DNA from: Natrinema pellirubrum DSM 15624
Lineage (GTDB): Archaea > Halobacteriota > Halobacteria > Halobacteriales > Natrialbaceae
Direction: 5' to 3'
DNA length: 64,000 nt
Assembly (NCBI RefSeq): GCF_000230735.2
Contig: NC_019962.1
Coordinates: 992,001 to 1,056,000 of the forward strand
In this document: piece after piece, positions 17,985-25,660 of the stretch
How the letters are laid out: each line of letters begins with the position of its first letter
Numbering within the stretch: position 1 is the stretch's first letter
Notes under the pieces: model-generated
Told to the model about the DNA's origin: nothing
Seen by the model: the letters and a program-made list of their open reading frames with translations, nothing else
The model's database searches: none
Program-made: the position numbers and the translations under genes

Positions 17985-18134
17985 ATGGCCAGTTTCGACG
18001 CCGCTGAGAAACGGACGCTCGAGAAGATGATCTGCATGCGCTGTAACGCTCGCAACTCCAAGCGAGCCCAGCGCTGTCGCAAGTGTGGCTACGAGAAGCT
18101 TCGCCCCAAGGCGAAGGAACCGCGCGCGGCATAA
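17985..18134 (+). CDS. rpl40e: 50S ribosomal protein L40e
   Basis: A 49-residue zinc-ribbon ribosomal protein. After [16 protein letters not shown] it has CMRC and CRKC pairs separated by [10 protein letters not shown], which bind one zinc ion, and a basic C-terminus. This is the archaeal form without the ubiquitin fusion of eukaryotes. The sequence is strongly conserved across haloarchaea, so the identification is firm despite the size. The ATG at 17985 follows the TATA-like gccgttaaat at 17953-17962. Confidence 0.95.
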   Translation: MASFDAAEKRTLEKMICMRCNARNSKRAQRCRKCGYEKLRPKAKEPRAA

Positions 18135-18282
18135 CCGGCTCGGTCTCGGAGGCGACCGTTTCGGGATCGCCTCCGCACCTTACGGCGTATTTTCGATGTT
18201 CAGGTCGGCGAGTCACATCCGTAACCGAGTCCGCTGGTCGGTCGACGGGTCGAAGACGACACGGAAGGAGGTCGGATCGTGA

Positions 18283-19128
18283 TCAGTCGTCGGCGGACGT
18301 TCCGGTATCGACCGCAGTGGCGTGGGTGACCCCCGCGATCACGCGTTCGTTGCTGGCGACCCAGCGCAAGAGCAGGTACGCGAAGACGTACTTCGCGCCG
18401 ATGTCGAGCAGCGAGTACCCCCACGAGGTAAGCGCGGTCGATTCGACGAGTGCGATCCCCTCGACCCCGAGCGCCCAGACGATCGGGTACCCGAGCCACA
18501 GCACCACGGTCAACGCCCGCAAGGTGGCAAATATTTCGCCGCTTCCGGAAGCTTCGGCGTCCACCGGCCACTCCACGAGTAGTGCATACAGGACCACGAG
18601 GAAGAAGGCGCAACTGACGGCGTAGAACACCCATCGGAACGCGTACGACGAGGTGATCAGTGCCGCCGCGAGACCGGTCACGCACATCCCGACGTCGGCG
18701 GCGATGACGACGAACAGGTCAGCGGTGTCGACCCCCGCCAGCAGCCCGAGCGCCAACAGGATCAGCGGCGTCGACAGCGTCCACGTGAGATACCGCCCCC
18801 ACTGGCTGAGGACTTCCTCGCCCGCGAGCGCGTGGCCGGCCGGCATCTCCACCAGTCCGGCCGTGAGCCCGGATAGCATCCCCAGATAACTCGCTATCGA
18901 GACTAACGGGATCAGAACCGTCGCGGCGAAGATCAGCCGTGCCCGATGCGCTCGAACGTTGCGGGACATGTACACGAAAAGCAGTACCGACAGGCCCGCC
19001 AGTGCAACGTTTACCCATAGCGACGCACTCAACAGCGCGTCGTTCTGGATCCGTGTCACCGCCCCGCTCTGTCCCGATTGCATCTGGACCAGTGCCCCTG
19101 TCGCACTCGCGACCAGTTCGTCGAACAT
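18283..19128 (-). CDS. hop: Halorhodopsin (light-driven inward chloride pump)
   Basis: A 281-residue seven-helix retinal protein. In helix C the sequence GRYLTWTLSTPLILLA gives Thr115, Ser119 and Ala126 at the positions of bacteriorhodopsin Asp85, Thr89 and Asp96. This TSA pattern defines halorhodopsins and excludes a proton pump. Arg112 is the conserved chloride-site arginine, and Lys246 in LLDIGAKYVFA is the retinal Schiff-base lysine. The B-C loop (VEMPAGHALAGEEVLSQW) has the short Halobacterium type, without the longer insertion of the Natronomonas protein. The ATG at 19128 has a TATA-like CTTAGCC on its strand at 19158-19164. No opsin-activating brp/blh gene is nearby. Confidence 0.97.
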   Translation of the reverse strand: MFDELVASATGALVQMQSGQSGAVTRIQNDALLSASLWVNVALAGLSVLLFVYMSRNVRAHRARLIFAATVLIPLVSIASYLGMLSGLTAGLVEMPAGHALAGEEVLSQWGRYLTWTLSTPLILLALGLLAGVDTADLFVVIAADVGMCVTGLAAALITSSYAFRWVFYAVSCAFFLVVLYALLVEWPVDAEASGSGEIFATLRALTVVLWLGYPIVWALGVEGIALVESTALTSWGYSLLDIGAKYVFAYLLLRWVASNERVIAGVTHATAVDTGTSADD

Positions 19129-19469
19129 CGTGCGTTCCGAGCCAATCGCTGCGCGGGCTAAGTTCTAGGCGTCGTATTGTTCGATTAATGCTTTATTTTC
19201 GTGATCTTTTTCGGCGATCCGAGGCAAGCCCGCAATACGTACCGACCCAGCATGACACGGATCCGTAACTGCAGGAGCTACGAGTGCCCCCAGATGCCGG
19301 GACCGAACCCGACCGCGTGGTCCGGCTACTCGACAGGGTAGCTCCCCCGCTCGAGCGCCATCTCGCACCCACCTTTTTCCCGCTCGGGTCGGCGTTGCCG
19401 ACCGCTCACGGCAAAAATCTGGATCAAAAAGACCGCTCGCTCACGGGCGCTGCCCGTTCGCTCGCGGCC
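19129..19469. promoter_or_regulatory. hop upstream region, otherwise empty
   Basis: These 341 nt hold no gene I can support. The hop-proximal end is AT-rich on the minus strand, with TATA-like CTTAGCC at 19158-19164 and GAAAATAAAGC at 19189-19199, either of which could drive hop. I see no convincing match to the Bat activator site described for the bop promoter. The other half is the 3' flank of the hydrolase gene, with a poly-A/T patch (ggcaaaaatctggatcaaaaag) near 19412-19433 that could assist termination. Confidence 0.45.
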
Positions 19470-20087
19470 CTACTCGTCGGGATACTTCGGTTCGCGCTTC
19501 TCCGCCCGCTCGAGCGCCGTTTCCACCACGTCGTGAACATCCCCGTGGAAGACGCTACCGTGGCCAGCGTACATGTGTTCGACGCCCTCGGGCATGCGCT
19601 CGAGCAGGTCCCGGATGCTCTCGATGAGCCGCTCGCGGGACTGCCCGGCCATGTCGGTCCGGCCGAAGCTGCCGTAGTCGAAGGCCCCGTCGTCGTGGAC
19701 GACGACGTCGCCGGAGAACAACGACGACTCCGAGACGACGGAAACGTGATCGTCGGCGTGGCCGGGCGTGTAGACCACGTCGAACTCCTCGTCGCCGATC
19801 CGGACGGTGTCGCCGTCCTCGAGGGCGTGGGTCCTGGTCGGATGGTCCGCGTAGGCGTAGACCTCGGGGTCGAAGGCGTCGACGACGGCCTCGAGTCGCT
19901 CGACGTGATCGCCGTGCTGGTGGGTCATGACCACGGCGTCGACATCGTCGGTGTGGCTCCGAACCTCGTCGATGACGCCGTCCCACGCGCCGGCGTCGAC
20001 CAGCGTCGTGTGCCCGTCCTCGCCGATCGCGAGGAATGCGTTACAAGTGAACGTTTCCGCGCCCTCGGTGACGTGAACGACTTCCAT
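19470..20087 (-). CDS. MBL-fold metallo-hydrolase
   Basis: A 205-residue metallo-beta-lactamase-fold hydrolase. The metal-binding motif THQHGDH is at residues 55-61, a further ligand region is YTPGHADDHVSV, then FSGDVVVHDDG supplies the bridging Asp, and AGHGSVFHGD gives the last His. This pattern fits glyoxalase II-like or lactonase-like enzymes. The substrate is unknown. The ATG at 20087 follows a TATA-like GTTTTTGCC on its strand at 20111-20119. Confidence 0.88.
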   Translation of the reverse strand: MEVVHVTEGAETFTCNAFLAIGEDGHTTLVDAGAWDGVIDEVRSHTDDVDAVVMTHQHGDHVERLEAVVDAFDPEVYAYADHPTRTHALEDGDTVRIGDEEFDVVYTPGHADDHVSVVSESSLFSGDVVVHDDGAFDYGSFGRTDMAGQSRERLIESIRDLLERMPEGVEHMYAGHGSVFHGDVHDVVETALERAEKREPKYPDE

Positions 20088-20284
20088 ACTCGATCACTCG
20101 AGGGCCGACGGCAAAAACGGTGTCATCGCTGCGGAACGACCTCGTCCTATCGTCCTTTCTTTCTTATATAACGGTAGCTAACTGTCGGGGCTGATCCCGT
20201 TCACGCGTGGCTACAGTGGTTCGGAAACCCTCATAAACTGGTGACCACTGAATTTTTCAATCGGTATCCCATAGGATTACTCGT
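20088..20284. promoter_or_regulatory. Divergent promoter region with an extra strong TATA box
   Basis: Between divergent genes there are three TATA-like elements: GTTTTTGCC at 20111-20119 (minus strand, for the hydrolase), tttttcaat near 20253-20261 (plus strand, for the gene at 20285), and a strong cttatataac at 20163-20172. The last is not at leaderless distance from either gene, so it may give a longer leader or an unannotated RNA. Confidence 0.4.
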
Positions 20285-20461
20285 ATGGGATTCGGGAGCT
20301 ACGACGAATCCGAACAGCAGGAAGTCGACGCCGATTTTGACGACGATGACGCAGTGAAGTCGGGAGCGAACAGCCACGACGGAACCATCGAGTTCGAGAA
20401 CGGTGCCTCGAGCGACGAGTTGCTCGACCGGCTCAAGGAGATCAAAGACGACGACAGGTGA
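20285..20461 (+). CDS. Small acidic haloarchaeal protein (DUF5786-like)
   Basis: A 58-residue very acidic protein beginning MGFGSYDESEQQEVDADFDDDD and ending SSDELLDRLKEIKDDDR, a pattern I recognise as a widespread haloarchaeal family of unknown function. The C-terminal 15 residues could form an amphipathic helix. Only 3 nt separate it from the DUF99 gene, so they are probably co-transcribed. Confidence 0.8.
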   Translation: MGFGSYDESEQQEVDADFDDDDAVKSGANSHDGTIEFENGASSDELLDRLKEIKDDDR

Positions 20462-20464
20462 GAG

Positions 20465-21055
20465 ATGAAAGCCGGGGTACGGGCGCTGGGCATCGCCGAA
20501 TCGTACCGCGGTGATCACGATCGGAACCGAAGCACGATCGCCGGTGCCGTCGTCCGCGCCGACCGCGTCTGTGATGGGTTCGCGTACGGCTCCTGTCGCG
20601 TCGGCGGCACCGATGGCACCGACGCCGTTGCCGGGCTGGTCGACGACCTCGGCCGACCGGACGCCCGGTACGTGCTGCTCGGCACCGTTGCCCCCGCGTG
20701 GTACAACCTGCTCGATCTCACGCGTCTTTTCGAAGCAGTCGACCGACCGGTCATCGCAGTGACCTTCGAGGCCAGCGACGGCCTCGAGGCCGGCCTCCGG
20801 GATGCCTTCTCGGGACCGGACCTCGAGACGCGACTCGAGACCTGCCGGTCGCTGCCCGAGCGCCACGCGGTGTCGGTCAACGACGAGACGGTCTACGTCA
20901 GAGCGGTCGGCCTCGAGCCGGCCGAGGCTGCGGCGGTCGTCCGCGGGTTCACGCCCGAGGGCGGCCGCCCGGAGCCGATCCGGGTCGCGCGCGAGGCGGC
21001 TCGCGCCGCGGACGCGTACGCCCGATCGCTCGAGTTGGTACGGGAGGATGGCTGA
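20465..21055 (+). CDS. DUF99 / UPF0215 family protein
   Basis: A 196-residue archaeal protein of the DUF99 family, distantly related in fold to endonuclease V; no activity is established. Typical family blocks are MKAGVRALGIAESY at the N-terminus, VVRADRVCDGFAYGSCRVGGTD, and the RPVIAVTFEASDGLE region. It follows the 58-residue gene by 3 nt. A role in nucleic-acid metabolism is suggested only by the fold relationship and by the uracil-DNA glycosylase gene about 100 nt downstream on the same strand. Confidence 0.82.
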   Translation: MKAGVRALGIAESYRGDHDRNRSTIAGAVVRADRVCDGFAYGSCRVGGTDGTDAVAGLVDDLGRPDARYVLLGTVAPAWYNLLDLTRLFEAVDRPVIAVTFEASDGLEAGLRDAFSGPDLETRLETCRSLPERHAVSVNDETVYVRAVGLEPAEAAAVVRGFTPEGGRPEPIRVAREAARAADAYARSLELVREDG

Positions 21056-21158
21056 AGTGCGGCTCGGGGTGTAGCGGAGGTGTGGCCCGGGGTGTGGCCG
21101 ACGATCGGCGGCAACTGCGACCCGAAAGACGTAGTAGCCGCCCGTCACAGCCACCGGT

Positions 21159-21752
21159 ATGGAAATGGAGGACTGTCGGGTCACGGAGTGTACGCGCTGT
21201 CCGGCGCTGGTCGACTCGCGGAGCCGGATCGTCAACGGAACCGGTCCCACGGACGCCGACTTACTGTTCGTCGGCGAGGGGCCGGGTGCCAACGAGGACG
21301 AACAGGGCGAACCGTTCGTCGGCCGCAGCGGGACGGTCCTCGACGACGCCCTCCGGACCGCTGGCCTCGACCGGATCGACGTCCGCATCACCAACTGCGT
21401 GCGCTGTCGGCCGCCGGAGAACCGCGACCCGACGACTGAGGAACTCGAGAACTGCCGGGGCTATCTCGAGCGCGAGATCGCGGCCGTCGACCCCGAAGTC
21501 GTCGTCACGCTGGGGAAAGTCCCCAGCGAACACCTGCTCGAGCGATCCGTCGCGGTGACCAAGGAGGCTGGCTCGCTCGAGGAGGTCCGGATCGACGGAA
21601 TGCCGCGGCGCGTGTTGCTCTGTGTCCATCCCGCGGCGACGCTGTACGACCGCAGTCAGGAGGAGACGTTCGAGGACGCGATCCGGCAGGCGGCCGAATT
21701 GGCAGGGATCAGCGAGAGCGAGGGCGGACAGTCCCGGCTCGACGGGTTCTGA
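21159..21752 (+). CDS. udg4: Family 4 uracil-DNA glycosylase (Fe-S)
   Basis: This enzyme removes uracil arising from cytosine deamination. The 197-residue protein has motif A GEGPGANEDEQGEPFVGRSG, the TNCVRCRPPENRDP region, and the C-terminal HPAATLYD block in place of the classic HPSPL motif, all typical of thermophile and archaeal family-4 enzymes. Cysteines at CTRC near residues 11-14, plus those at NCVRC and later, are the ligands expected for the [4Fe-4S] cluster. The ATG at 21159 could alternatively be the second Met two codons on. Confidence 0.93.
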   Translation: MEMEDCRVTECTRCPALVDSRSRIVNGTGPTDADLLFVGEGPGANEDEQGEPFVGRSGTVLDDALRTAGLDRIDVRITNCVRCRPPENRDPTTEELENCRGYLEREIAAVDPEVVVTLGKVPSEHLLERSVAVTKEAGSLEEVRIDGMPRRVLLCVHPAATLYDRSQEETFEDAIRQAAELAGISESEGGQSRLDGF

Positions 21753-21867
21753 GCGACCGGCATGACAGATCGGCGAATACTCGCCGTGAGAACAGGCGGC
21801 GAGTAGTCGAGCGGAGACGATACCGTTCACTGAGTATATTAGTGTCGGCTGTCAAGAACTGGGACGG

Positions 21868-22296
21868 ATGTCCTCCGCCTCTGAATTCGCCCCCGCTGAT
21901 CCCGTGTGGCGGTACGGTGTGTACCTGTTTCCTATCGCACCGCTTTTGACGCTGATTTCCACCGCTGCACTCCGTTTCTTCGTCGTAGCTGCCGACAGAG
22001 AGGCCCTCGGTGCCGGACTGGTTTCTTTCGCCGTGACCGTCCTCGCCGGCTGGCTGTCGTTCCTGTTCGCCGCTGTCGTAGCGGTCGCGCTGCTCATGGA
22101 CGCACTCGCGCTTCGAGACCGGCCGGGATGGAATCCGAACCCGTGGCTTGTAGGCGCGCTCGGACTCGTTCACGTCGCCGGGGCGGAACTGGCGGTTGCG
22201 TACCTGTTTTCGGTCCCAGCGATCGGGTACTACGTGTACCGACGACGGCAGCGTCTCCACGGTAGCGAGGGCCGTGGAAGAGCGGGGACCCTGTGA
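21868..22296 (+). CDS. Small membrane protein, four predicted helices
   Basis: A 142-residue protein of unknown function with hydrophobic segments near residues 18-38, 48-75, 92-110 and 108-123, followed by a basic C-terminus (YRRRQRLHGSEGRGR). The ATG at 21868 follows the TATA-like gagtatatta at 21832-21841 at about leaderless spacing. No conserved catalytic residue is visible. Confidence 0.65.
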   Translation: MSSASEFAPADPVWRYGVYLFPIAPLLTLISTAALRFFVVAADREALGAGLVSFAVTVLAGWLSFLFAAVVAVALLMDALALRDRPGWNPNPWLVGALGLVHVAGAELAVAYLFSVPAIGYYVYRRRQRLHGSEGRGRAGTL

Positions 22297-22391
22297 GTGA
22301 TCGACCGGCGTTCGAGTGGCCGTCTCTCCCCTGAGGTGCGGCCGGTTGCCCGAAGGGTAATTCACTTCAACGCGCCGCTCCGAGTGAACGT

Positions 22392-23054
22392 ATGAGCGCC
22401 GTTTCGTCTTCGACCGAGCAATCCCTCGCGTCCGTGGTCGTCGTCGACTACGGACTCGGGAACCTCCGCAGTGTCACCCGCGGGTTGGAACGTGCGGGTG
22501 CCGACGTCGAGATCACCGACGATCCGGCCGCATTCGAGGCGGCCGACGGGGTGGTCCTGCCTGGTGTCGGCGCGTTCCGCGAAGGTGTCGAGAACGCCGA
22601 CCCGCTCCGCGAGGATCTCCTCGCAGTCGCCGAGCGCGGGACCCCCCTCTTCGGCATCTGCCTTGGGATGCAGATGCTGCTGACCTCGAGTGAGGAGGGC
22701 GAGACCGACGGCGAGTCGGCCGTCCAGGGACTGGATCTGATCCCCGGGACCAACGTTCGCTTCGACGAGGGTCAGAAGGTCCCCCACATGGGCTGGAACG
22801 AACTCTCGGTCGAGCGCGATCACCCGCTCGTCGAGGGGGTAGACGGCCAGTACGCCTACTTCGTTCACTCCTACTACGCGGCTCCCGACGACGAAGCGGC
22901 GACGGTCGCGACGACCGACTACGAACGCGAGTTCCCCTCGATCGTCGCGAACGAGGCAGGGAACGTCTTCGGCACGCAGTTCCACCCGGAGAAGAGCGGC
23001 GAGACGGGGCTGCAGATCCTGCGGAACTTCGTAGAGATTTGTGCCGACGAGTAA
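22392..23054 (+). CDS. hisH: Imidazole glycerol phosphate synthase, glutamine amidotransferase subunit
   Basis: HisH hydrolyses glutamine and channels ammonia to HisF, which forms imidazole glycerol phosphate for histidine synthesis. The 220-residue class I amidotransferase has nucleophile Cys90 in FGICLGMQML and the catalytic pair His198 and Glu200 in QFHPEKSG, with the oxyanion PGVGAF loop upstream. hisF is not adjacent, so the his genes are dispersed in this genome. Its 3' end is partly repeated 176 nt downstream (see the remnant at 23177-23253). Confidence 0.95.
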   Translation: MSAVSSSTEQSLASVVVVDYGLGNLRSVTRGLERAGADVEITDDPAAFEAADGVVLPGVGAFREGVENADPLREDLLAVAERGTPLFGICLGMQMLLTSSEEGETDGESAVQGLDLIPGTNVRFDEGQKVPHMGWNELSVERDHPLVEGVDGQYAYFVHSYYAAPDDEAATVATTDYEREFPSIVANEAGNVFGTQFHPEKSGETGLQILRNFVEICADE

Positions 23055-23176
23055 GGCGAGCGCGAGCGACCATCGGGAGTGAGCGGGTTTTGATCCGGAT
23101 TTTTGCGTGATCGGTGAGAGAGCGACGCGGCCGAACTCGAGCGGAAAAAGGTAGCGCGCGAGACGGGGTGGCGTGC

Positions 23177-23253
23177 GAGACGGGGCTGCAGATCCTGCAA
23201 TCTTGTGGAGATTTATCCTGCGGGACCTCGCGGAGGTCTGCGCCGGCGAGTCG
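23177..23253 (+). pseudogene. Remnant duplicate of the hisH 3' end
   Basis: Positions 23177-23198 are identical over 22 nt to hisH 23001-23022 (codons for ETGLQIL). The match then decays, and a second resemblance to the hisH tail appears at 23218-23253, which reads LRDLAEVCAGES against LRNFVEICADE in hisH. It has no start codon and no hisH-like stop at the equivalent place, so it is non-coding debris. It lies between hisH and the replication origin. Confidence 0.55.
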
Positions 23254-23388
23254 TCCCGCCAGGACGCTACCAGCGACCGAAACGATAGTTGCCGGCCGAA
23301 ACGAAGTAGTTCACCGCGATGTGCCGCTCGTTTGCTGCCGCACGCTTCTGTCTGCTCATAGATGAATACATGAGTAGGTGGCGAAGAG

Positions 23389-23412
23389 ACACACCCCGCG
23401 TTGCCGCTGTAT
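23389..23412 (-). repeat. Inverted ORB-like element (left arm of origin)
   Basis: Read on the minus strand this is ATACAGCGGCA followed by ACGCGGGGTGTGT. All 24 bases match the first plus-strand element at 23862-23885, forming a perfect inverted repeat with 449 bp between the arms. It is the only element of this family left of the AT-rich patch. Confidence 0.8.
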
Positions 23413-23504
23413 CAGCCGCGACGTTTTGCCTCTCCGGAGGGCCCCCCTTGAATTTCGGTTCACGGATCGCTGTAGGACTGCTAGACAGTAGATGCGTTAC
23501 CGAC

Positions 23505-23596
23505 GGTTACCAAACAGAATAACCAACAATATATACTAGTGCTGTGTGACCGTCCATTGAGTGAATTGGCTACAGTAGCGTCCAATGGCGATTGGA
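23505..23596. other. AT-rich patch (candidate duplex unwinding element) and small palindrome
   Basis: Positions 23505-23546 form the most AT-rich stretch of the origin, with runs such as accaacaatatatacta, whereas flanking DNA is GC-rich. At 23581-23596 a palindrome TCCAAT-ggcg-ATTGGA follows. The placement between oppositely oriented ORB elements is where unwinding is expected in archaeal origins; the role is inferred from position. Confidence 0.55.
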
Positions 23597-23632
23597 CATG
23601 GGTTCGTCGCTCGAGACGAAACTCCCCGTCGC

Positions 23633-23719
23633 TTTTGGCTGTCATCGGCTCCTTTTCGGCTATTATCGGTGTCACTTTCGGCTACCATCGGTGCCGATTT
23701 CGGCTATCATCGGTACGGT
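23633..23719 (+). repeat. Four tandem 21-22-bp iterons inside the origin
   Basis: Head-to-tail units start at 23633, 23654, 23676 and 23698, and a partial fifth (tttcggcc) starts at 23719. The shared core is tttYggctNtYatcgg with small changes, for example tttcggctattatcgg, tttcggctaccatcgg and tttcggctatcatcgg. The period is 21, 22, 22 and 21 bp, two helical turns, so repeated binding on one face of the DNA is possible. They do not resemble the ORB elements. Confidence 0.75.
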
Positions 23720-23860
23720 TTCGGCCGAGTCGTTCGGTCTCCGTCGGGGTCACTGCGTGCCGGTACGAGTTCTGTCCACGGTGCCACGCTGTCTATCGGT
23801 CAGCCCGATCTGTGAGTCAACACCGGACCGCCACTTCGAGTCGACAGCCACCATCACAGC

Positions 23861-24296
23861 TATACAGCGGCAACGCGGGGTGTGTGTCCGCCGTATACAG
23901 CGGCACCGAGGGGTGAAAACCGACCGACTCACGCCTAATGGAAACTCTTTTTATCCGATACAGCGGAAGGACGGTATCCGTTCGGTTCCCCGGACCGAAC
24001 CCGAATCTACCGATAACGGTCGTCTGAGCCCACGGATACCACTGGCGGCTCATCGCCGTTCGGTTCGCTTCTGTCGGCGGAACCGCCATGCTATACAGCG
24101 GCAGTCCGGGGTTCCGATGGATCTCGGCCCCAGTCCGGTGGCAGTTCTCCGACGGCAGCCCAGCGCAATCGGCCCACGTATACAGCGGCACCGAGGGGTG
24201 GTTATTCACCTATACAGCGGCACTCTGGGGTGTGTGTTCGCAGAATTTAGCGACTCAAACCGCGGAACTCGAGGCATACAGCGGCAGTCCGGTTCC
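23861..24296 (+). repeat. Seven ORB-like origin recognition boxes, all in plus orientation
   Basis: Elements begin at 23861, 23894, 23957, 24092, 24179, 24211 and 24275. The core is tATACAGCGGCA, then four variable bases, then a G-string GGGGTG. Elements 1, 2, 5 and 6 have both parts. Element 4 ends GGGGTT. Elements 3 (gatacagcggaaggacgg) and 7 (catacagcggcagtccgg) lack the full G-string. Elements 2 and 5 are identical over 22 nt. All point toward orc1/cdc6. G-strings at ORB ends are a known halophile feature. Confidence 0.85.
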
Positions 24297-24337
24297 GAAC
24301 GGTTAAGTAGTCGACGCCGAAAGGAGCTGGCACCCGA

Positions 24338-25537
24338 ATGTCGGATTCGACGGACTACTTCGGCAGTGAGAACGAAATCTTTCGGAACAAGGAGCTGCTG
24401 CAGGTTTCACACCTCCCGGACGGCGATCGAATCATCGGCCGCGAGGACGAACTGACCAACCTCGCGAACGCGATCAAACCGGCGACTCGAGGAAACACGC
24501 CGAACAACGTCCTCGTGTACGGGAAGACAGGAACCGGGAAGTCACTGTGTTCGAAGTTCATCACGAATCAGGCGATCGAGCGCGCGGAGGGCAACGACGT
24601 CTCGATCGGCGTCGCGTACGTCGACTGCCTCCAGGAGTCGACGGAAACGCAGGCAGTGCAGTCCACGGGCCATCAACTCAACGACCAGTCCAAGACCGAC
24701 GTCTCGATTCCACACTCGGGACTGAGTACGGCCGAATACTACCGTCGCCTCTGGCACATCGTCGACACCTGCTACGACGTCGCCCTGATCATCTTAGACG
24801 AAGTCGACAAGATCGAGGACGACGACATCCTGATGCAACTCTCTCGAGCGGTCGAATCCGGCAAACTCACCGAGAGTACCGTCGGCGTTATCGGAATCTC
24901 GAACAAGGTCCGGTACAAGGACTCGCTGGACGAGCGCATCAAATCGAGCCTCTGTGAACGCGAGTACGTCTTCTCGCCGTACGATGCGACCCAGATCCGG
25001 GAAATCTTGCGCTCACGGTCCGACGCGTTTCACGAGGGCGTCCTCGAGGACGGCGTCGTTCCCCGCGTGGCAGCGCTCGCGGCCCGCGAACACGGTGACG
25101 CACGGAAGGCGATCGATATCCTCCGCTTTGCGGGTGAGATCGCCGAGGAGAACGCCCTCGAGACGGTCACTGAGGATTGCGTCGATCAGGCACACGAGCG
25201 CGAGGAAACCAGCCGACTGGCCGAGCTGATATCCAAAAGCCCCAGTCACGCGAAACTCGTCCTCGAGGCGATGGCGCTGTTGACCCAGCAAAAGGAGGGC
25301 GACGACGCGCCGGTGACGACCAACGAGGCGTACGACCTCTACAAACGTCTCTGCGATCGGGACGGCTCGGAACACCTGAAGCTCCGCCGGGTTCGCGATA
25401 TCCTCTCGGAACTCGAGTTCCTCTCGATCATCGATCAGGAGCGCAAGTGGGCCGGAAAGGGGAAAGGCAACTACATGGAGAATCGGCTGATCGATGATCC
25501 CGAGGTCATCATCGCCGCCTGTAACGAGTCCGAGTAG
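24338..25537 (+). CDS. orc1: Orc1/Cdc6 replication initiator
   Basis: A 399-residue AAA+ initiator that binds ORB elements and opens the origin. Walker A is GKTGTGKS at residues 62-69, Walker B IILDEVDK at about 151-158, and sensor 1 lies in VGVIGISNKVRYKD. The DARKAIDILRFAGEIA block is the sensor 2 region. A C-terminal winged helix (about 305-395) contains the KLRRVRDILSELEFL DNA-binding helix. The ATG at 24338 is preceded by aaggagctgg and a TATA-like ggttaagtag at 24300-24309, so the promoter lies at the edge of the ORB array and initiator binding could autoregulate it. Haloarchaea carry several orc paralogues; this one is origin-linked. Confidence 0.95.
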   Translation: MSDSTDYFGSENEIFRNKELLQVSHLPDGDRIIGREDELTNLANAIKPATRGNTPNNVLVYGKTGTGKSLCSKFITNQAIERAEGNDVSIGVAYVDCLQESTETQAVQSTGHQLNDQSKTDVSIPHSGLSTAEYYRRLWHIVDTCYDVALIILDEVDKIEDDDILMQLSRAVESGKLTESTVGVIGISNKVRYKDSLDERIKSSLCEREYVFSPYDATQIREILRSRSDAFHEGVLEDGVVPRVAALAAREHGDARKAIDILRFAGEIAEENALETVTEDCVDQAHEREETSRLAELISKSPSHAKLVLEAMALLTQQKEGDDAPVTTNEAYDLYKRLCDRDGSEHLKLRRVRDILSELEFLSIIDQERKWAGKGKGNYMENRLIDDPEVIIAACNESE

Positions 25538-25660
25538 CGTTCTCGATCACGGTGAACGATATCGGTCGCGAGCGTGCTGCCATCGTGGCGACGAGGAGAG
25601 TGACACTTCTCGTCGATTCGCTCACTCCGTCTGGTTCTGTAGGAACGGAGACCGACGCCC

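Larger units (their letters stand above)
23389..24309 (+). other. oriC: Predicted chromosomal replication origin (oriC) next to orc1/cdc6
   Basis: A non-coding block upstream of orc1/cdc6 has the layout of haloarchaeal origins. An ORB-like element lies in minus orientation at 23389-23412. An AT-rich patch follows at about 23505-23546, then tandem iterons at 23633-23719 and seven ORB-like elements in plus orientation from 23861 to 24296. Open frames crossing the block have repeat-driven, proline/arginine-rich translations and are not genes. The Orc1 gene immediately downstream supports the assignment. Whether this origin is active, and whether the genome has others, cannot be read from the window. 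Confidence 0.85.

Noticed and set aside
19129-19260. Bat activator site upstream of halorhodopsin
   Set aside because: The best window (ACGCCTAGAACTT on the minus strand) matches the described bop-type site at too few positions to claim it.
24330-24340. Orc1 region as part of a plasmid or integrated element
   Set aside because: No integrase, partition, transposase or att-like repeats are visible around it and flanking genes are housekeeping, so a chromosomal origin is simpler.
23592-24455. 287-residue frame through the origin with repeated FGYYRCHF-like and YSG-type peptides
   Set aside because: The peptide repeats simply reflect the iterons and ORB boxes; no start signal or family, and it overlaps orc1 out of frame.
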